A stretch of 64,000 nt of DNA from assembly GCF_009725995.1 (NCBI RefSeq), contig NZ_RCNS01000004.1, forward strand, positions 578,993 to 642,992, given 5' to 3'. The position numbers and the translations under genes are program-made. This DNA is from Zobellia laminariae. GTDB lineage: Bacteria; Bacteroidota; Bacteroidia; Flavobacteriales; Flavobacteriaceae. Shown one piece after another: positions 9,724-19,616 of the stretch. How positions within the stretch are numbered: the first letter of the stretch is position 1; the number at the start of each line of letters is the position of its first letter. The notes below the pieces were generated by a model. That model saw only the letters and a program-made list of their open reading frames with translations. It was not told the DNA's origin and did not search any database.

Positions 9724-10650
9724 ATGAAACATTTCTCTATTTTACTATTTTTTCTAATTTGCCAAATAGGTTCTTCTCAATCTGTAGAGAAAATAGTTTT
9801 GGATGAGGAGGATGAAACTAGTGGTTACTATTTAGCTGTAGTACCAGCCGAAAATAAAGTTGAAGGCGTATTAATTTTGTTACCTGGTTTTGGACAGCAG
9901 GCCGAAACTATTTTTCCCGAAACCAAACTTCATAAAGAAGCATATGAAAATAATATACTGACCATTGGTTTTGCTGCTGGTTCTAGGTTATTGCTAAATG
10001 AAGAAATTCAAGAGAAATTTACTAAGGTATTAAAGGATGTTGTAGAACGATTCTCTGTGGATAAGGAGAAGTTTGTTATGGGTGGATTCTCTGCCGGTGG
10101 CACCATTGCTTTAAGATATGTGGAATTGTGTTTAGAAACGCCCGAAAAATATCCTATTCAACCCAAAGGTGTATTTGTGGTTGATTCGCCAATAGATGTT
10201 TTCCGTTTGTGGGAAGGGTTTGAGGAGACTATAAAAAACGATAAATCAGAAATAGCGGTACAGGAAGCTAAATACGTAACTGAGCTGTTGACCACTAGAT
10301 ACGGTAATCCTGCAGAAAATGTATCTACGTATGCTAAAATGAATCCTTTTTCTATGAATAGGGAATATGGAGAGCATGAAGTTCACTTAAAAAATATTGC
10401 TGTACGAACATATCATGATGTGGATATTTCATGGCGATTACAGAATAGATACCAAAGTGCGAATAATCAAAATTTTATGGCAACCTCAGAGTTAATCAAT
10501 AGGCTGCTTATTTTGGGTAATGAAAAGGCCGAGTTCATTCAAACATTGGGAACTGGTTACCGGAGCAATGGGGAAAGGCATCCTCATTCATGGTCAATTG
10601 TTGATGAAGCGGAGTGTATTGGGTGGGTTAAAAACATACTGGGTGAATAA
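9724..10650 (+). CDS. Secreted alpha/beta hydrolase
   Basis: A protein of 308 aa with a signal peptide (MKHFSILLFFLICQIGSSQS). The alpha/beta hydrolase fold is indicated by the oxyanion-region strand GVLILLPGFGQQ and the nucleophile elbow GGFSAGG with Ser as the likely catalytic residue; a late His lies in ERHPHSW. This resembles esterase or poly(3-hydroxybutyrate) depolymerase-like families, but the substrate cannot be told. It is transcribed alone after alaS. Confidence 0.75.
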   Translation: MKHFSILLFFLICQIGSSQSVEKIVLDEEDETSGYYLAVVPAENKVEGVLILLPGFGQQAETIFPETKLHKEAYENNILTIGFAAGSRLLLNEEIQEKFTKVLKDVVERFSVDKEKFVMGGFSAGGTIALRYVELCLETPEKYPIQPKGVFVVDSPIDVFRLWEGFEETIKNDKSEIAVQEAKYVTELLTTRYGNPAENVSTYAKMNPFSMNREYGEHEVHLKNIAVRTYHDVDISWRLQNRYQSANNQNFMATSELINRLLILGNEKAEFIQTLGTGYRSNGERHPHSWSIVDEAECIGWVKNILGE

Positions 10651-10723
10651 GAAGTTGAGATGATTCAGATCTCAAACATCGTATGAGACTTTCAACTCAA
10701 TTGCGAGTAAATTGATCAACGAC

Positions 10724-10837
10724 TTAATCTTTCTTTTTTTTATTCAATTTGTAAATAAGCCAAATAAAGCCGACAACAAAATGAAGTAAAATAATGCCGG
10801 CAATAACATAAATTAAAGTATTTGAGCTACCTCTCAT
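10724..10837 (-). CDS. Small single-pass membrane protein, 37 aa
   Basis: A 37-residue frame: MRGSSNTLIYVIAGIIL, continuing as a hydrophobic helix (residues 8-29) and ending in a Lys-rich tail (KLNKKKKD). The N-out/C-in topology implied by the positive tail, and the clean composition, resemble small conserved flavobacterial membrane peptides. There is no strong ribosome binding site. It lies in the gap between two longer genes and is below usual ORF length cut-offs. Function unknown. Confidence 0.55.
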   Translation of the reverse strand: MRGSSNTLIYVIAGIILLHFVVGFIWLIYKLNKKKKD

Positions 10838-10985
10838 TTTACATCTATATTAAATTACTTATCAAAAATAAGTATCAGATTGAAACAGTAATATGATATT
10901 AGTCAATAACCTTGGCTAGTCTATTTTTAATTGTACTGTTAATGAAGATAAACTCGCTAAAGTTAAAAAGATGGCAGTTTAAATT

Positions 10986-13900
10986 TTAAGTCCTAACTGA
11001 ATACTCGCTACTTTTTTTAGCTTTTTTGGCTGCTATTTTCGCCTTTGGCAGGATAAGTTTAAAAGTAGTTCCTTTCCCTTTTCCTTCAGATTCTGCAATG
11101 ATGGTTCCGCCATGTGAAACTGCAATTTTTTTAATCATATAAAGGCCCAAGCCCGTTCCTTTTACATTTTTGTGAAAACGTTCAAATGGTGTAAATAATT
11201 TTTCTAAAGCTCGCTCATCCATACCTGATCCATTATCACAGATTAAAAAGCTATTGGTGTCTCCGTTATCTACATATTTCACAGATATTATAGGATTTGG
11301 TTGGTCTCCCATATATTTGATAGCATTATCTAGGAAGTTGCTGAAAACTTGGGTTATTCTTTTGCGGTCTCCAAATATTTCAGGTAGGTCGTGAGCAATA
11401 TTAAGTTCAATATTTTCTTTATTAAGTTTTCCCTTAATAAGATCCCTTGATAAATTCAATATTTCATAGGTGTTTAACACCTCATTTTTATTTTTTATTT
11501 TACCCAGTTTCGCAATTTTGGTGATGTCCGAAATCAATTCGTTCATGTTATCACAGGAAATATCTATCAAGCTTAAATATTCCTCAACAGTAGTAAAATC
11601 TTCTGACTCAATTGCCATTGGCACGAGACCGGCAATTCCTTTAATGTTGTTTAGCGGACTTTTTAAATCATGGGAAACGGCGAAGGTAAAACGTTGAATT
11701 TCCTTATTTTTTGATTTTAAATCATTTGCAGCTTCAATCAGTTTATTTTTTTGAAGCCTTAATTCTTTAGTGCGTTCTGCTACTTTTAGCACGAGTTTCC
11801 TTTGATTATTTTTAATACTTCGTACTTTAAGATAGTAAGCAATATAAAAGACCAATAAAACTAGCACTACTAATAAAGAACGGAACCACCACGTTTTCCA
11901 ATATGGAGGGGTAATGGTCATATGAAGATCCAATTCATTGTCTACCCAAACGCCGTCAGAATTAGTAGATTTAATTCGTAACGTATATTGTCCAGGATTC
12001 AGATTCGTATAAGTAGCACTTGGGTTGTTTCCTACATAATTCCAGTCTTTTTCAAAACCATCTAGATAAAACGCATAATTCACACTTTCCGGACGACGAA
12101 AAGTAAGGGCTTTAAAATCAATATTAATAACAGATTGGTCGTAGTTAAGGGTTAGAGAATCTACTTGGCTAATATCCTTTTTTAAAACCCCAAAATCGTC
12201 ATTAGGTAAAACGGATTTATTGAATATTTTTAGGTCTGATATAAATAAAGTAAGCTTATCTTTTTGTTTAGCAACGGCACTAGCGGTAAATATGTTAAAC
12301 CCGTTTACACCTCCAAATATATACTCACCTTTACTAGTAATTAAAGATGAATTTGGATTAAATTGGTTAGCCTGTAGACCATCACCTATATCATAATCTA
12401 TTGTGTTTCCTGTAGTTGTATTATACCTAATAATCCCTTCTTCCGTGCTTAACCATAAGCGTTTATTCTTATCGTCTATAATCTCCTTAATAGCATCATT
12501 TTTTAGTCCATCAGACTTTTTAAAGGCTTGGAATGAGTCGCTTTCAGGTATATATTTATTAAGCCCCCCTTGAGTACCTGCCCAAATTACATTCTCGCTA
12601 TCTTGTATAATGGAGTTGACAAAATTATTGCTTAAAGAATTTTTACTATGATAATGAGTGCTTTTCCAGGTGCCATTATTTTCTACCAATTTAATTAATC
12701 CAGAATTTAGACTGCCAATCCAAATATTACCTTCTCTGTCTTCATATATTCTATTTAACGAATTAATATCAGTGCCATCTAATTCGGAAGTAAGACTAAT
12801 ATTTTCATGGCTATTTGTTTGTGGATTAAAAATTTGTACACCGGCAAAATAATTAATAATCCATATACGACCTTTCTTATCTTTTAAGAGATCAACTATG
12901 ATATTTGATTTCAAAAATGAATTTTGAGTGTTCAACTCTTCAAATTTCTTGCTTTCCGTGTTGAAAACGATAATACCGTTTGTCCATGTGCCAGCCCACA
13001 ATTCATCCTTTTTTGTTTGCAGTATTGAAAGAACCACATCACTACCAAAATTTTTATCCTTTAACGAATAATGATCAAATGTATCTAAAGTTCTGTTCCA
13101 GCAATTTAATCCCCCACCATCGGTTCCTATCCATATTTTTCCTTTCGCATCCTCATTAAAACAATTTACTAATTTATTACTCAAAGATTTAGAATTGAAT
13201 GGATCAGAAGTAATGTGTTTGAATTTAAAGAATTCCGGGTCATAAAAATTGAGTCCGCTTTTGTAGGGAGCTACCCACATAACACCATTACGTGTGCATA
13301 AAAGAGACCAAATAGAATTGCCGGAAATAGATTTTGGCTTGGATACGTTGTATTCTATGTGTTGTATGCGTTCTAAAGTATTGGTATAGATAAATAGGCC
13401 ATTATTTTCTGTGCCTATCCATAATTCACCATTATTGTTCTTTGTTAAGGAACGTATGCTAAAGCCAGGGCTTACATCTTTTTTCTTGGTTAGAAACTCT
13501 AAAGAACTATTTATCTTCAATTCTATTAGTTTTCCGCTAATAGTGCCCAATAAAAAGTCGTTTTTCTTTAATGGTATGGCAGTAACAATTTCATCTGTTT
13601 CCTGAAGTTTACTCAGGATATCCATTTCCTTGTTTATTACCAAAATATTATATGTAGAGATAACAAGCATGCGCTCATCGTCAAGAGGCATTACCTTAAT
13701 AATTTTGTCAACCCTCCTGCTTTTAAGCTTTACATAGTCATCAGGAAGCTTAAAATGTTTTAAAGCCCCGGTTTCTGGTTGGTATCTAAATAATCCGTCT
13801 TTTTCTGTGCCTAACCATAAATAACCATTAAGTCTAGTTACCCATTGAAACCTTTTAGATTCGATTTTTTTTGCCTCATTTTTAAATGGGTAGGGTACGA

Positions 13901-14243
13901 CAAGATTTAAACTCCGGTCATATAAACTTAAGCCATGGTTTGTACTAATTAATAGGTTTTCATTATCCTCGTATAAAGAAACTATGTATTCATGAGTAAG
14001 GCCCGTTATACCATCTGTAGTTTTATTAAATATTTCAAAGTCTTTTCCATCATACCTATTCAGGCCATTTCTAGTTCCTATCCAAATAAAACCATAACTA
14101 TCTTCTAAAAGAATGGTAGCTGTACTATGAGAAATTCCTTTTTCAATATGTTGAAAAGTAAGGGATTCTTTGTTTTGAGATTGAAGGGTGTGGAAGGAGA
14201 GAAAAAGAATAAAAAGGTAAGAATCCTTAAGAAATATTTTAAT
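10986..14243 (-). CDS. Two-component propeller sensor histidine kinase, no canonical start codon
   Basis: The first in-frame ATG is at 13691 (901 aa), but the same frame is open and clearly coding for a further 184 codons. That stretch reads as a signal peptide (KIFLKDSYLFILFLSFHTLQ) and then classic propeller repeats (GFIWIGTRNGLNRYDG; GYLWLGTEKDGLFRY). The natural start position is an ATT codon at 14243, giving 1085 aa. Domains: about a dozen Reg_prop repeats (residues about 30-690), a Y_Y_Y domain (about 700-800), a TM helix (WWFRSLLVVLVLLVFYIAYYL), HisKA with phospho-acceptor His in FAVSHDLKSPLNN, and HATPase with GTGLGLYMIKK. No receiver or AraC domain follows, so it is a plain kinase, not a hybrid. 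It senses periplasmic signals, often glycans; the partner regulator is not nearby. Confidence 0.85.
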   Translation of the reverse strand: MKIFLKDSYLFILFLSFHTLQSQNKESLTFQHIEKGISHSTATILLEDSYGFIWIGTRNGLNRYDGKDFEIFNKTTDGITGLTHEYIVSLYEDNENLLISTNHGLSLYDRSLNLVVPYPFKNEAKKIESKRFQWVTRLNGYLWLGTEKDGLFRYQPETGALKHFKLPDDYVKLKSRRVDKIIKVMPLDDERMLVISTYNILVINKEMDILSKLQETDEIVTAIPLKKNDFLLGTISGKLIELKINSSLEFLTKKKDVSPGFSIRSLTKNNNGELWIGTENNGLFIYTNTLERIQHIEYNVSKPKSISGNSIWSLLCTRNGVMWVAPYKSGLNFYDPEFFKFKHITSDPFNSKSLSNKLVNCFNEDAKGKIWIGTDGGGLNCWNRTLDTFDHYSLKDKNFGSDVVLSILQTKKDELWAGTWTNGIIVFNTESKKFEELNTQNSFLKSNIIVDLLKDKKGRIWIINYFAGVQIFNPQTNSHENISLTSELDGTDINSLNRIYEDREGNIWIGSLNSGLIKLVENNGTWKSTHYHSKNSLSNNFVNSIIQDSENVIWAGTQGGLNKYIPESDSFQAFKKSDGLKNDAIKEIIDDKNKRLWLSTEEGIIRYNTTTGNTIDYDIGDGLQANQFNPNSSLITSKGEYIFGGVNGFNIFTASAVAKQKDKLTLFISDLKIFNKSVLPNDDFGVLKKDISQVDSLTLNYDQSVINIDFKALTFRRPESVNYAFYLDGFEKDWNYVGNNPSATYTNLNPGQYTLRIKSTNSDGVWVDNELDLHMTITPPYWKTWWFRSLLVVLVLLVFYIAYYLKVRSIKNNQRKLVLKVAERTKELRLQKNKLIEAANDLKSKNKEIQRFTFAVSHDLKSPLNNIKGIAGLVPMAIESEDFTTVEEYLSLIDISCDNMNELISDITKIAKLGKIKNKNEVLNTYEILNLSRDLIKGKLNKENIELNIAHDLPEIFGDRKRITQVFSNFLDNAIKYMGDQPNPIISVKYVDNGDTNSFLICDNGSGMDERALEKLFTPFERFHKNVKGTGLGLYMIKKIAVSHGGTIIAESEGKGKGTTFKLILPKAKIAAKKAKKSSEYSVRT

Positions 14244-14501
14244 ACCATTTTTATTCTTTTGTAATATACTTGTTTTGAGCGCATTTAAAGGTAAGAAATT
14301 ACTTCCAAATAAAATTTAAAATTCTATTTTCAACTAGAATTACTAAAGGTCTTGGATTTTTTTTTGAATAAAAAATTAAAATTTAAGTAGGAAACTTAAA
14401 GTGAGTATTTAATACGCCGTAATAAATTGTAATTAGGTATTTTTAAAGTTGAAAAAATCTAATATTTTGAGTAATAATTGAGATTCCAAGTTCAAATCAT
14501 A

Positions 14502-15680
14502 ATGATGAAAGTAATTCTTTCCTTTGTTTTTATTCTCGGGCTGATTAGTTGTAAACCGTTGACCAAATTACCTGATTATCTTGGGGAGACCTACCCTGAA
14601 TCTGTTCCTGTAATTTTTGCACCGGGTATAGTTTCTGTTAAAGGCAGGTTAGAACATGGTATTTCCTTTACGCCTAATACAGAAGAATTAGCATTTGGAA
14701 TACTAAGCAAGGATGAGTCTGGAAAGATATATTATGCTAAGAAAATTAATAAAAATTGGACTGAACCGGTGGTTTTTGAACCATTAAAAGATAAGAGTGT
14801 TTTTCTTCCCTACTTTTCACCAGATGGAAAATCCTTACTCTATGCGCAAAGTAAACCGGATACAGACAATACATATGTTACTGATATTTGGATGATTGAA
14901 AAAATGAATGATAATTGGAGTTCACCAAAGAAAATACAAGCTCCAATAAGTTCTATGGGTAGGGAGGCCAATGCAAGTATGACCTATGATGGTACAATAT
15001 ATTTTTCATCAAATAGAAATTGTGATGGTAAGCAAAATTGTTTCACCGCAGATTTATTTTGCTCAAAACTAATTAATACTGAGTATAGAAGTGTAGAAGC
15101 GATTTCTGAATTTGTTTCTCCAAATGATGAGGAAAGTGTATTCATTTCTCCAAGGGAAGAATACATCATATTCTGTAGATATACCAATAATGAAACCTTA
15201 ATGGATTTATATATAAGTTATCGCGACCATGATAATAACTGGACAGAACCTAAAATTCTTGACTCTACCATAAATTCAAAAGAAGGGGATAGGAGACCAT
15301 TTGTTACCATTGATAATAAATTTTTGTTTTTTACCCGACTTCAAATTGAAGAAAAGGGATTAACTGAATCTGATATTTTTTGGGTAAATACATCAAAGGT
15401 TTTTAAACCTTTTGTTTATAAGCCACTTCCTGATACTGTAGTACAGCTTGGTGATAAGTTTGAATTTGAGGTTCCTGAAGATTATTTTAAAGATATTGAT
15501 GATAACCAAGTAGCTTTGAGTATTAACCAAGCTGAATTTAGTTGGTTAATGTTTGATAGTAAAAGCATGAAGATATCCGGTTTGCCTATTCTTTCGGGAG
15601 ATTTTGAATTGACTTTTACTGCAGTTGATAAACATTTAAATACCACTGAGGATAAGATTATTATAACTGTAATGAAATAG
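14502..15680 (+). CDS. PD40 beta-propeller lipoprotein
   Basis: A protein of 392 aa from ATG 14502 (the upstream in-frame TTG at 14478 is unlikely). It has a lipoprotein signal (MMKVILSFVFILGLISC). Several WD40-like PD40 repeats are seen (YFSPDGKSLLYAQSKPD, YDGTIYFSSNRN, EYIIFCRYTN), then a C-terminal all-beta domain of cadherin or putative-Ig type (ISGLPILSGDFELTFTAVD). Such proteins are periplasmic or surface binding scaffolds. It is divergent from the sensor kinase gene, with about 260 nt between them; a functional link is only a guess. Confidence 0.75.
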   Translation: MMKVILSFVFILGLISCKPLTKLPDYLGETYPESVPVIFAPGIVSVKGRLEHGISFTPNTEELAFGILSKDESGKIYYAKKINKNWTEPVVFEPLKDKSVFLPYFSPDGKSLLYAQSKPDTDNTYVTDIWMIEKMNDNWSSPKKIQAPISSMGREANASMTYDGTIYFSSNRNCDGKQNCFTADLFCSKLINTEYRSVEAISEFVSPNDEESVFISPREEYIIFCRYTNNETLMDLYISYRDHDNNWTEPKILDSTINSKEGDRRPFVTIDNKFLFFTRLQIEEKGLTESDIFWVNTSKVFKPFVYKPLPDTVVQLGDKFEFEVPEDYFKDIDDNQVALSINQAEFSWLMFDSKSMKISGLPILSGDFELTFTAVDKHLNTTEDKIIITVMK

Positions 15681-15825
15681 GGATGTATACTTGTCTTAAT
15701 GAAAGAACATCCTGATTATTCCTTAAAGGATATTGCTTTTGGAGAGGCAGATTAGAAGATGTTTTCTCCATTATACTTAGGTATTGGACCAATTGGAATA
15801 TTAATACTATTAATGGAATTAAATC

Positions 15826-16665
15826 ATGAAGTACCTTGTATTTATTTTTGTCTTATTCGCAAGTTGCACAGGGGCTGGAGAATCGCAAATTGAAAAGGAA
15901 CAAACGCCACTTACCACACAAGATTCCTTAAAAATTGAAAACTATGTAGAAAAGGCATATAAGTCGGGTTTGAACTATCAGAAGTACCTTGACTCCGTTT
16001 TACTGATTAAACCAGATTCGGCTTATTTTTGGCAACAAAAGGCGATGCCTCTGTATAAAGCAAGAAAATATTCCGTTGGAAAACCATTTTTGAAAAAGGC
16101 AGCTGATTTAGACCCTCAGAACTTTTTGAGTTATAGTGCTTTTATGAAGTGTCTGTTTTCAAAAGAATATGAGGAGTCCATAGAGGAATTTATGGATATG
16201 AAAGAAAGGTTTGGTGATTCGTACGTAATGGATCATACTTACAATTTTTATATTGCTCTTGATTATCTGCAGTTAAACCGTTTTGATGAAGCCAAGGCAT
16301 TTCTTATAAAAAGTAAAGAGCAACAATTAAAGGATTTTCCTGAGGACCCACCGTACGAAGCTTGCCATTATATGGATTGGTTTTATCTGGGAATCGCAGA
16401 AATGGAACTTAATAACTATGCGGAAGCCGTAAAAATGTTTGATACTTCTTTACTTGTTTATACTAACTTTGCCGATGCCATGTACTATAAGGCTTTTTGT
16501 ATGAAGCGGCTGGGGAAAATAGATGATGCTAAGATATTATTTGAGGAGGCAATTAAGAATAAGGAAAATACAATAAACGAAGACCAGGTGTTCTACGAGA
16601 TTTATCCATATCAGGTATTTCATCGATTAAGTTCATTTTCTAGACAGCAACCACACACCCAATGA
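15826..16665 (+). CDS. Tetratricopeptide repeat lipoprotein
   Basis: A protein of 279 aa with lipobox (MKYLVFIFVLFASC). TPR-like helices follow (AYFWQQKAMPLYKARKYSVG; FYLGIAEMELNNYAEAVKMF; DAMYYKAFCMKRLGKIDDAK). A periplasmic scaffold is likely. Its last four bases overlap the start of the next gene (ATGA), indicating an operon with the GSCFA gene. Confidence 0.8.
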   Translation: MKYLVFIFVLFASCTGAGESQIEKEQTPLTTQDSLKIENYVEKAYKSGLNYQKYLDSVLLIKPDSAYFWQQKAMPLYKARKYSVGKPFLKKAADLDPQNFLSYSAFMKCLFSKEYEESIEEFMDMKERFGDSYVMDHTYNFYIALDYLQLNRFDEAKAFLIKSKEQQLKDFPEDPPYEACHYMDWFYLGIAEMELNNYAEAVKMFDTSLLVYTNFADAMYYKAFCMKRLGKIDDAKILFEEAIKNKENTINEDQVFYEIYPYQVFHRLSSFSRQQPHTQ

Positions 16666-17618
16666 CAATAAAACTACAAACCCAAATACCTTTACAAAAG
16701 GCCCAAAACCAAATTGATTATGATAGTCGGTTGGTTTTATTGGGTTCTTGTTTTTCAGAAAATATAGGGCAAAAGTTCGGTTACTTCAAGTTTCGGGCAC
16801 TTCAGAATCCGTTTGGTATTTTGTTTCACCCCTTGGCGATAGAGAATTTGGTATCTCGTGCAGTTTTACAAAAAGGGTATACTGAGGATGATGTTTTTTA
16901 TCACAATGAACGCTGGCAATGCTATGATGCCCATTCAGATTTAAGTTCCGTTTCTAAAGAAGAGTTACTGATATCGTTTAATAATGGAATTAAAAATACA
17001 GCCGCACATCTTGCTAATGCAACTCACATTTGTATAACCCTTGGTACGGCTTGGGTGTATCGTCATTTGGAAACGGAAGCTGTGGTGGCCAACTGTCACA
17101 AGGTCCCGGAAAAGCAGTTCTCTAAGGAACTATTGGGGATTGAGGATATTGTCTCAAGCTTAACTAACATTATAGTAGCTGTTCAATCTATAAACCCTAG
17201 TGTGCAATTTATCTTAACTGTATCTCCTGTGAGGCATATAAAAGACGGGTTTGTAGAAAACCAACGTAGTAAGGCGCATTTGATAGCAGCCATACACGAG
17301 GTTGTAGAGGGCTCTAATTTAAAGGCAGACTACTTTCCTTCATACGAGTTACAAATGGATGAGCTGCGTGATTATCGTTTTTATAAGGAGGATATGGTAC
17401 ATCCTAGTCAATTGGCGGTTGATTATATTTGGGAGAAGTTTAAATTGGTATGGATTACAGAAGAAGCTCAAAAATCTATGTTACAGATTGATGCCATTCA
17501 AAAAGGACTTCATCATAGACCATTTCACCCAGACTCAGAGCAGCATTTAAAATTCCTGAAGTCATTGGAACTTAAAATGGCAAACGTTCAAAAGCAGTTT
17601 CCGTTTATAGAATTTTAG
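16662..17618 (+). CDS. GSCFA domain-containing protein
   Basis: A protein of 318 aa, without signal peptide. The family signature is at residues 29-35 (LLGSCFSENIGQKFG), followed by FRALQNPFGILFHP and an SGNH-like C-terminal block (DYRFYKEDMVHPS). GSCFA proteins are common in Bacteroidota and distantly resemble SGNH/GDSL esterases; the Ser in GSCFS and the His in MVHPS could form such a site. The substrate is unknown. It is translationally coupled to the TPR lipoprotein. Confidence 0.88.
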   Translation: MTIKLQTQIPLQKAQNQIDYDSRLVLLGSCFSENIGQKFGYFKFRALQNPFGILFHPLAIENLVSRAVLQKGYTEDDVFYHNERWQCYDAHSDLSSVSKEELLISFNNGIKNTAAHLANATHICITLGTAWVYRHLETEAVVANCHKVPEKQFSKELLGIEDIVSSLTNIIVAVQSINPSVQFILTVSPVRHIKDGFVENQRSKAHLIAAIHEVVEGSNLKADYFPSYELQMDELRDYRFYKEDMVHPSQLAVDYIWEKFKLVWITEEAQKSMLQIDAIQKGLHHRPFHPDSEQHLKFLKSLELKMANVQKQFPFIEF

Positions 17619-17688
17619 AATACTGGTTCAAGCAATTAGATTCTTCTCTCTGTTTCGTCAATTTCAATATGTATTGTAACTTCATCTT

Positions 17689-18302
17689 ATGAAAAAAGTA
17701 TTTGTAGGGGTTCTTATAACCTTGGCAGTAGTTTTGGTGTTCCGTTCGTGTGCTGAGGATAAGGAAGAGAAATCTATCCTTGAAGAAAACAGCATGCTTA
17801 TACAAACGCAAATAGATAACGTAAGTAAGTTAATTGTTACAGAAGGCCATTTTGCCGAAGTGTATAATTACAAAGATTCTAAAATGCTTTTTGGGCCTTT
17901 TATATCCGCAGAAAAAAAGCACTGGTTGTCGTTAATGCAGATGTTACCATTGCTTACGATTTAAGTAAGATAGATTTTGAGTTAGATGAGTCCAGTAAAA
18001 CCTTGCGCATCAAAAGCATACCGGAACCGGAAGTGAAAATTAGTCCTGATTTTGAATATTATGATGTTAGCTCAGACTACCTGAATATGTTTGAAGCGAG
18101 CGACTATAATAAAATCAAGAAAAATGTAAATGCTTCGCTTATGAAAAAGGTAGAAGCATCTGCATTAAAAACTAATGCTGAAAATCGCTTGATAAGTGAG
18201 TTGCAGAAATTTTATATTCTTACGAACTCATTGGGGTGGACACTGGTCTATAATGATAAAACCGTAAACCAGGATTTACCTGAAGTACTTTTTAAAGAGT
18301 AG
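17689..18302 (+). pseudogene. DUF4230 family protein interrupted by a -1 frameshift
   Basis: The first part (17689-17964) has an anchor (MKKVFVGVLITLAVVLVFRSC) and a DUF4230-like body (LIVTEGHFAEVYNYKDSKMLFG). The second part continues without gap in the -1 frame (ALVVVNADVTIAYDLSKIDFEL), reaching the stop at 18302. The junction is GAA AAA AAG CAC at 17911-17922: one more A in the seven-A run, or a -1 slip on the A-AAA-AAG heptamer, restores one protein of about 203 aa. It could be a sequencing error, a true mutation, or frameshifting. In a single frame, the product would be a membrane-anchored periplasmic protein of unknown role. Confidence 0.8.
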
Positions 18303-18319
18303 AGAGGGCGCGTGAAATC

Positions 18320-19576
18320 TTACTTTGCAAAAGTTTCGGCCCAAGCAATGTACTGATCCCAATCATAATCGGTAACATCGTGTTTTCCACTTCTCATATG
18401 ATATGCGAGGGTCTGTTTAATAGGAAGATTAACTTCTTGCACATCGGTTAAAGAAACTCCTTTTTTATCATATAACTCGTATACTTTAGTGGCATACTGC
18501 GCAGATAGAAATTCTCCTTTTGGATCGGCCCATTCATCCTCAACTGCACTTGCAATGTATAAAGGTCTTGGAGCAATAAGGGCTAATAGTTCATGTTGGT
18601 CCACAGGTAACATTTCTTCTTTATTACTGTATTTTTTGAAACTCTCAGAAAACCAATGGGGAAATGATGTATTGATTTGACCAATGGTTTCTCCAAACTT
18701 GCGTTTTGATAATGCAGCACCACCACAACCAGAATTATTACTAATAACACCAGAAAAACGGGGGTCTGTTGCTCCTGCCCAAAGAGCTGCTTTTCCCAAT
18801 CTAGAATGCCCAAAAACGATAACATTAGATATATTGGTATCATTCTCAAGATAATCCATGGCACGGCTAAGACCATAGGCCCACGCGGCAATACTGCCCC
18901 ATTCGTTGGTTTTTGGCTTGGTCTGACCTTCTTCGTAAAACAAACTATGCAATCCGTCTGAAAAATCGTTCTTGTCTGGATCTATTTCGCCATAATAAAC
19001 AGTGGCTATTCCATAACCGTTATCCAACATTTTATCTATAGCCCAACGGTTCATTCGTACGCCTCGCGAAGCTTCTGTAGCTTTGTTGTTACTAATTTTT
19101 AAATCTTCATTATTTCCACTCCATGCTTCTGTAATAATAACTTTTGGGTCATCTATTACAGTGTGATTACCATAAAAATTGTAGCCTAGAAATACAGGTG
19201 CATTTTCATTCCCGATAGGAAGGTAAAGAAGGATATTGAAATTTAACGAACGGTTGTTCTTCTTCAAGCCTACGGCAATTTGCTTTCGTTGTGCTTTCCC
19301 GCCTAATGCATTATTGTCTTGTTCTATAACCTTAAACGAATACTCATCTAATAGAGCAGGTACTTTGCCATAAATCTGCTTTTCAAAAAACTGATAGATT
19401 TCTAACTTTCCGTTTTCTTCCCATTGCTTACTATCTGTAATAGCATCTCCTCCAAAAGTGGTAAGCGGATCAGGAACTAAATATTTAGGGACTTTGGTTT
19501 CATCATAATTGGCTTCCGGCTGTGCCGCAAGTGCAGATGTTATCAGTGCAAAAGTTAGAAGAAGTAGTGGTTTCAC
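18320..19576 (-). CDS. Glucuronoyl esterase-like hydrolase (CE15 family), secreted
   Basis: A protein of 418 aa with signal peptide (MKPLLLLTFALITSALAAQ). The CE15 nucleophile motif GHSRLGKAALWAGATD is present, Ser being catalytic; an acidic residue in VEDEWADPKGE and a His in MRSGKHDVTD are candidates for the rest of the triad. CE15 enzymes cleave ester bonds between lignin alcohols and glucuronic acid on xylan; marine bacterial members may act on other uronic-acid esters. No other carbohydrate-active enzyme or SusC/D pair is next to it, so it is not in an obvious polysaccharide utilisation locus. Confidence 0.82.
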   Translation of the reverse strand: MKPLLLLTFALITSALAAQPEANYDETKVPKYLVPDPLTTFGGDAITDSKQWEENGKLEIYQFFEKQIYGKVPALLDEYSFKVIEQDNNALGGKAQRKQIAVGLKKNNRSLNFNILLYLPIGNENAPVFLGYNFYGNHTVIDDPKVIITEAWSGNNEDLKISNNKATEASRGVRMNRWAIDKMLDNGYGIATVYYGEIDPDKNDFSDGLHSLFYEEGQTKPKTNEWGSIAAWAYGLSRAMDYLENDTNISNVIVFGHSRLGKAALWAGATDPRFSGVISNNSGCGGAALSKRKFGETIGQINTSFPHWFSESFKKYSNKEEMLPVDQHELLALIAPRPLYIASAVEDEWADPKGEFLSAQYATKVYELYDKKGVSLTDVQEVNLPIKQTLAYHMRSGKHDVTDYDWDQYIAWAETFAK

Positions 19577-19616
19577 GGTTGGTTGGTTGTTTGGGTTACT
19601 TAAGAAATTGCTGGTT

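Noticed and set aside
15700..15760. Short frame MKEHPDYSLKDIAFGEAD reminiscent of an AraC helix-turn-helix
   Set aside because: Only 18 codons, no upstream domain, similarity too short to support a gene remnant.
18583..18891. 102-codon minus-strand frame within the CE15-like gene
   Set aside because: It overlaps the esterase coding region, which has the conserved GHSRLGK motif in the other frame.
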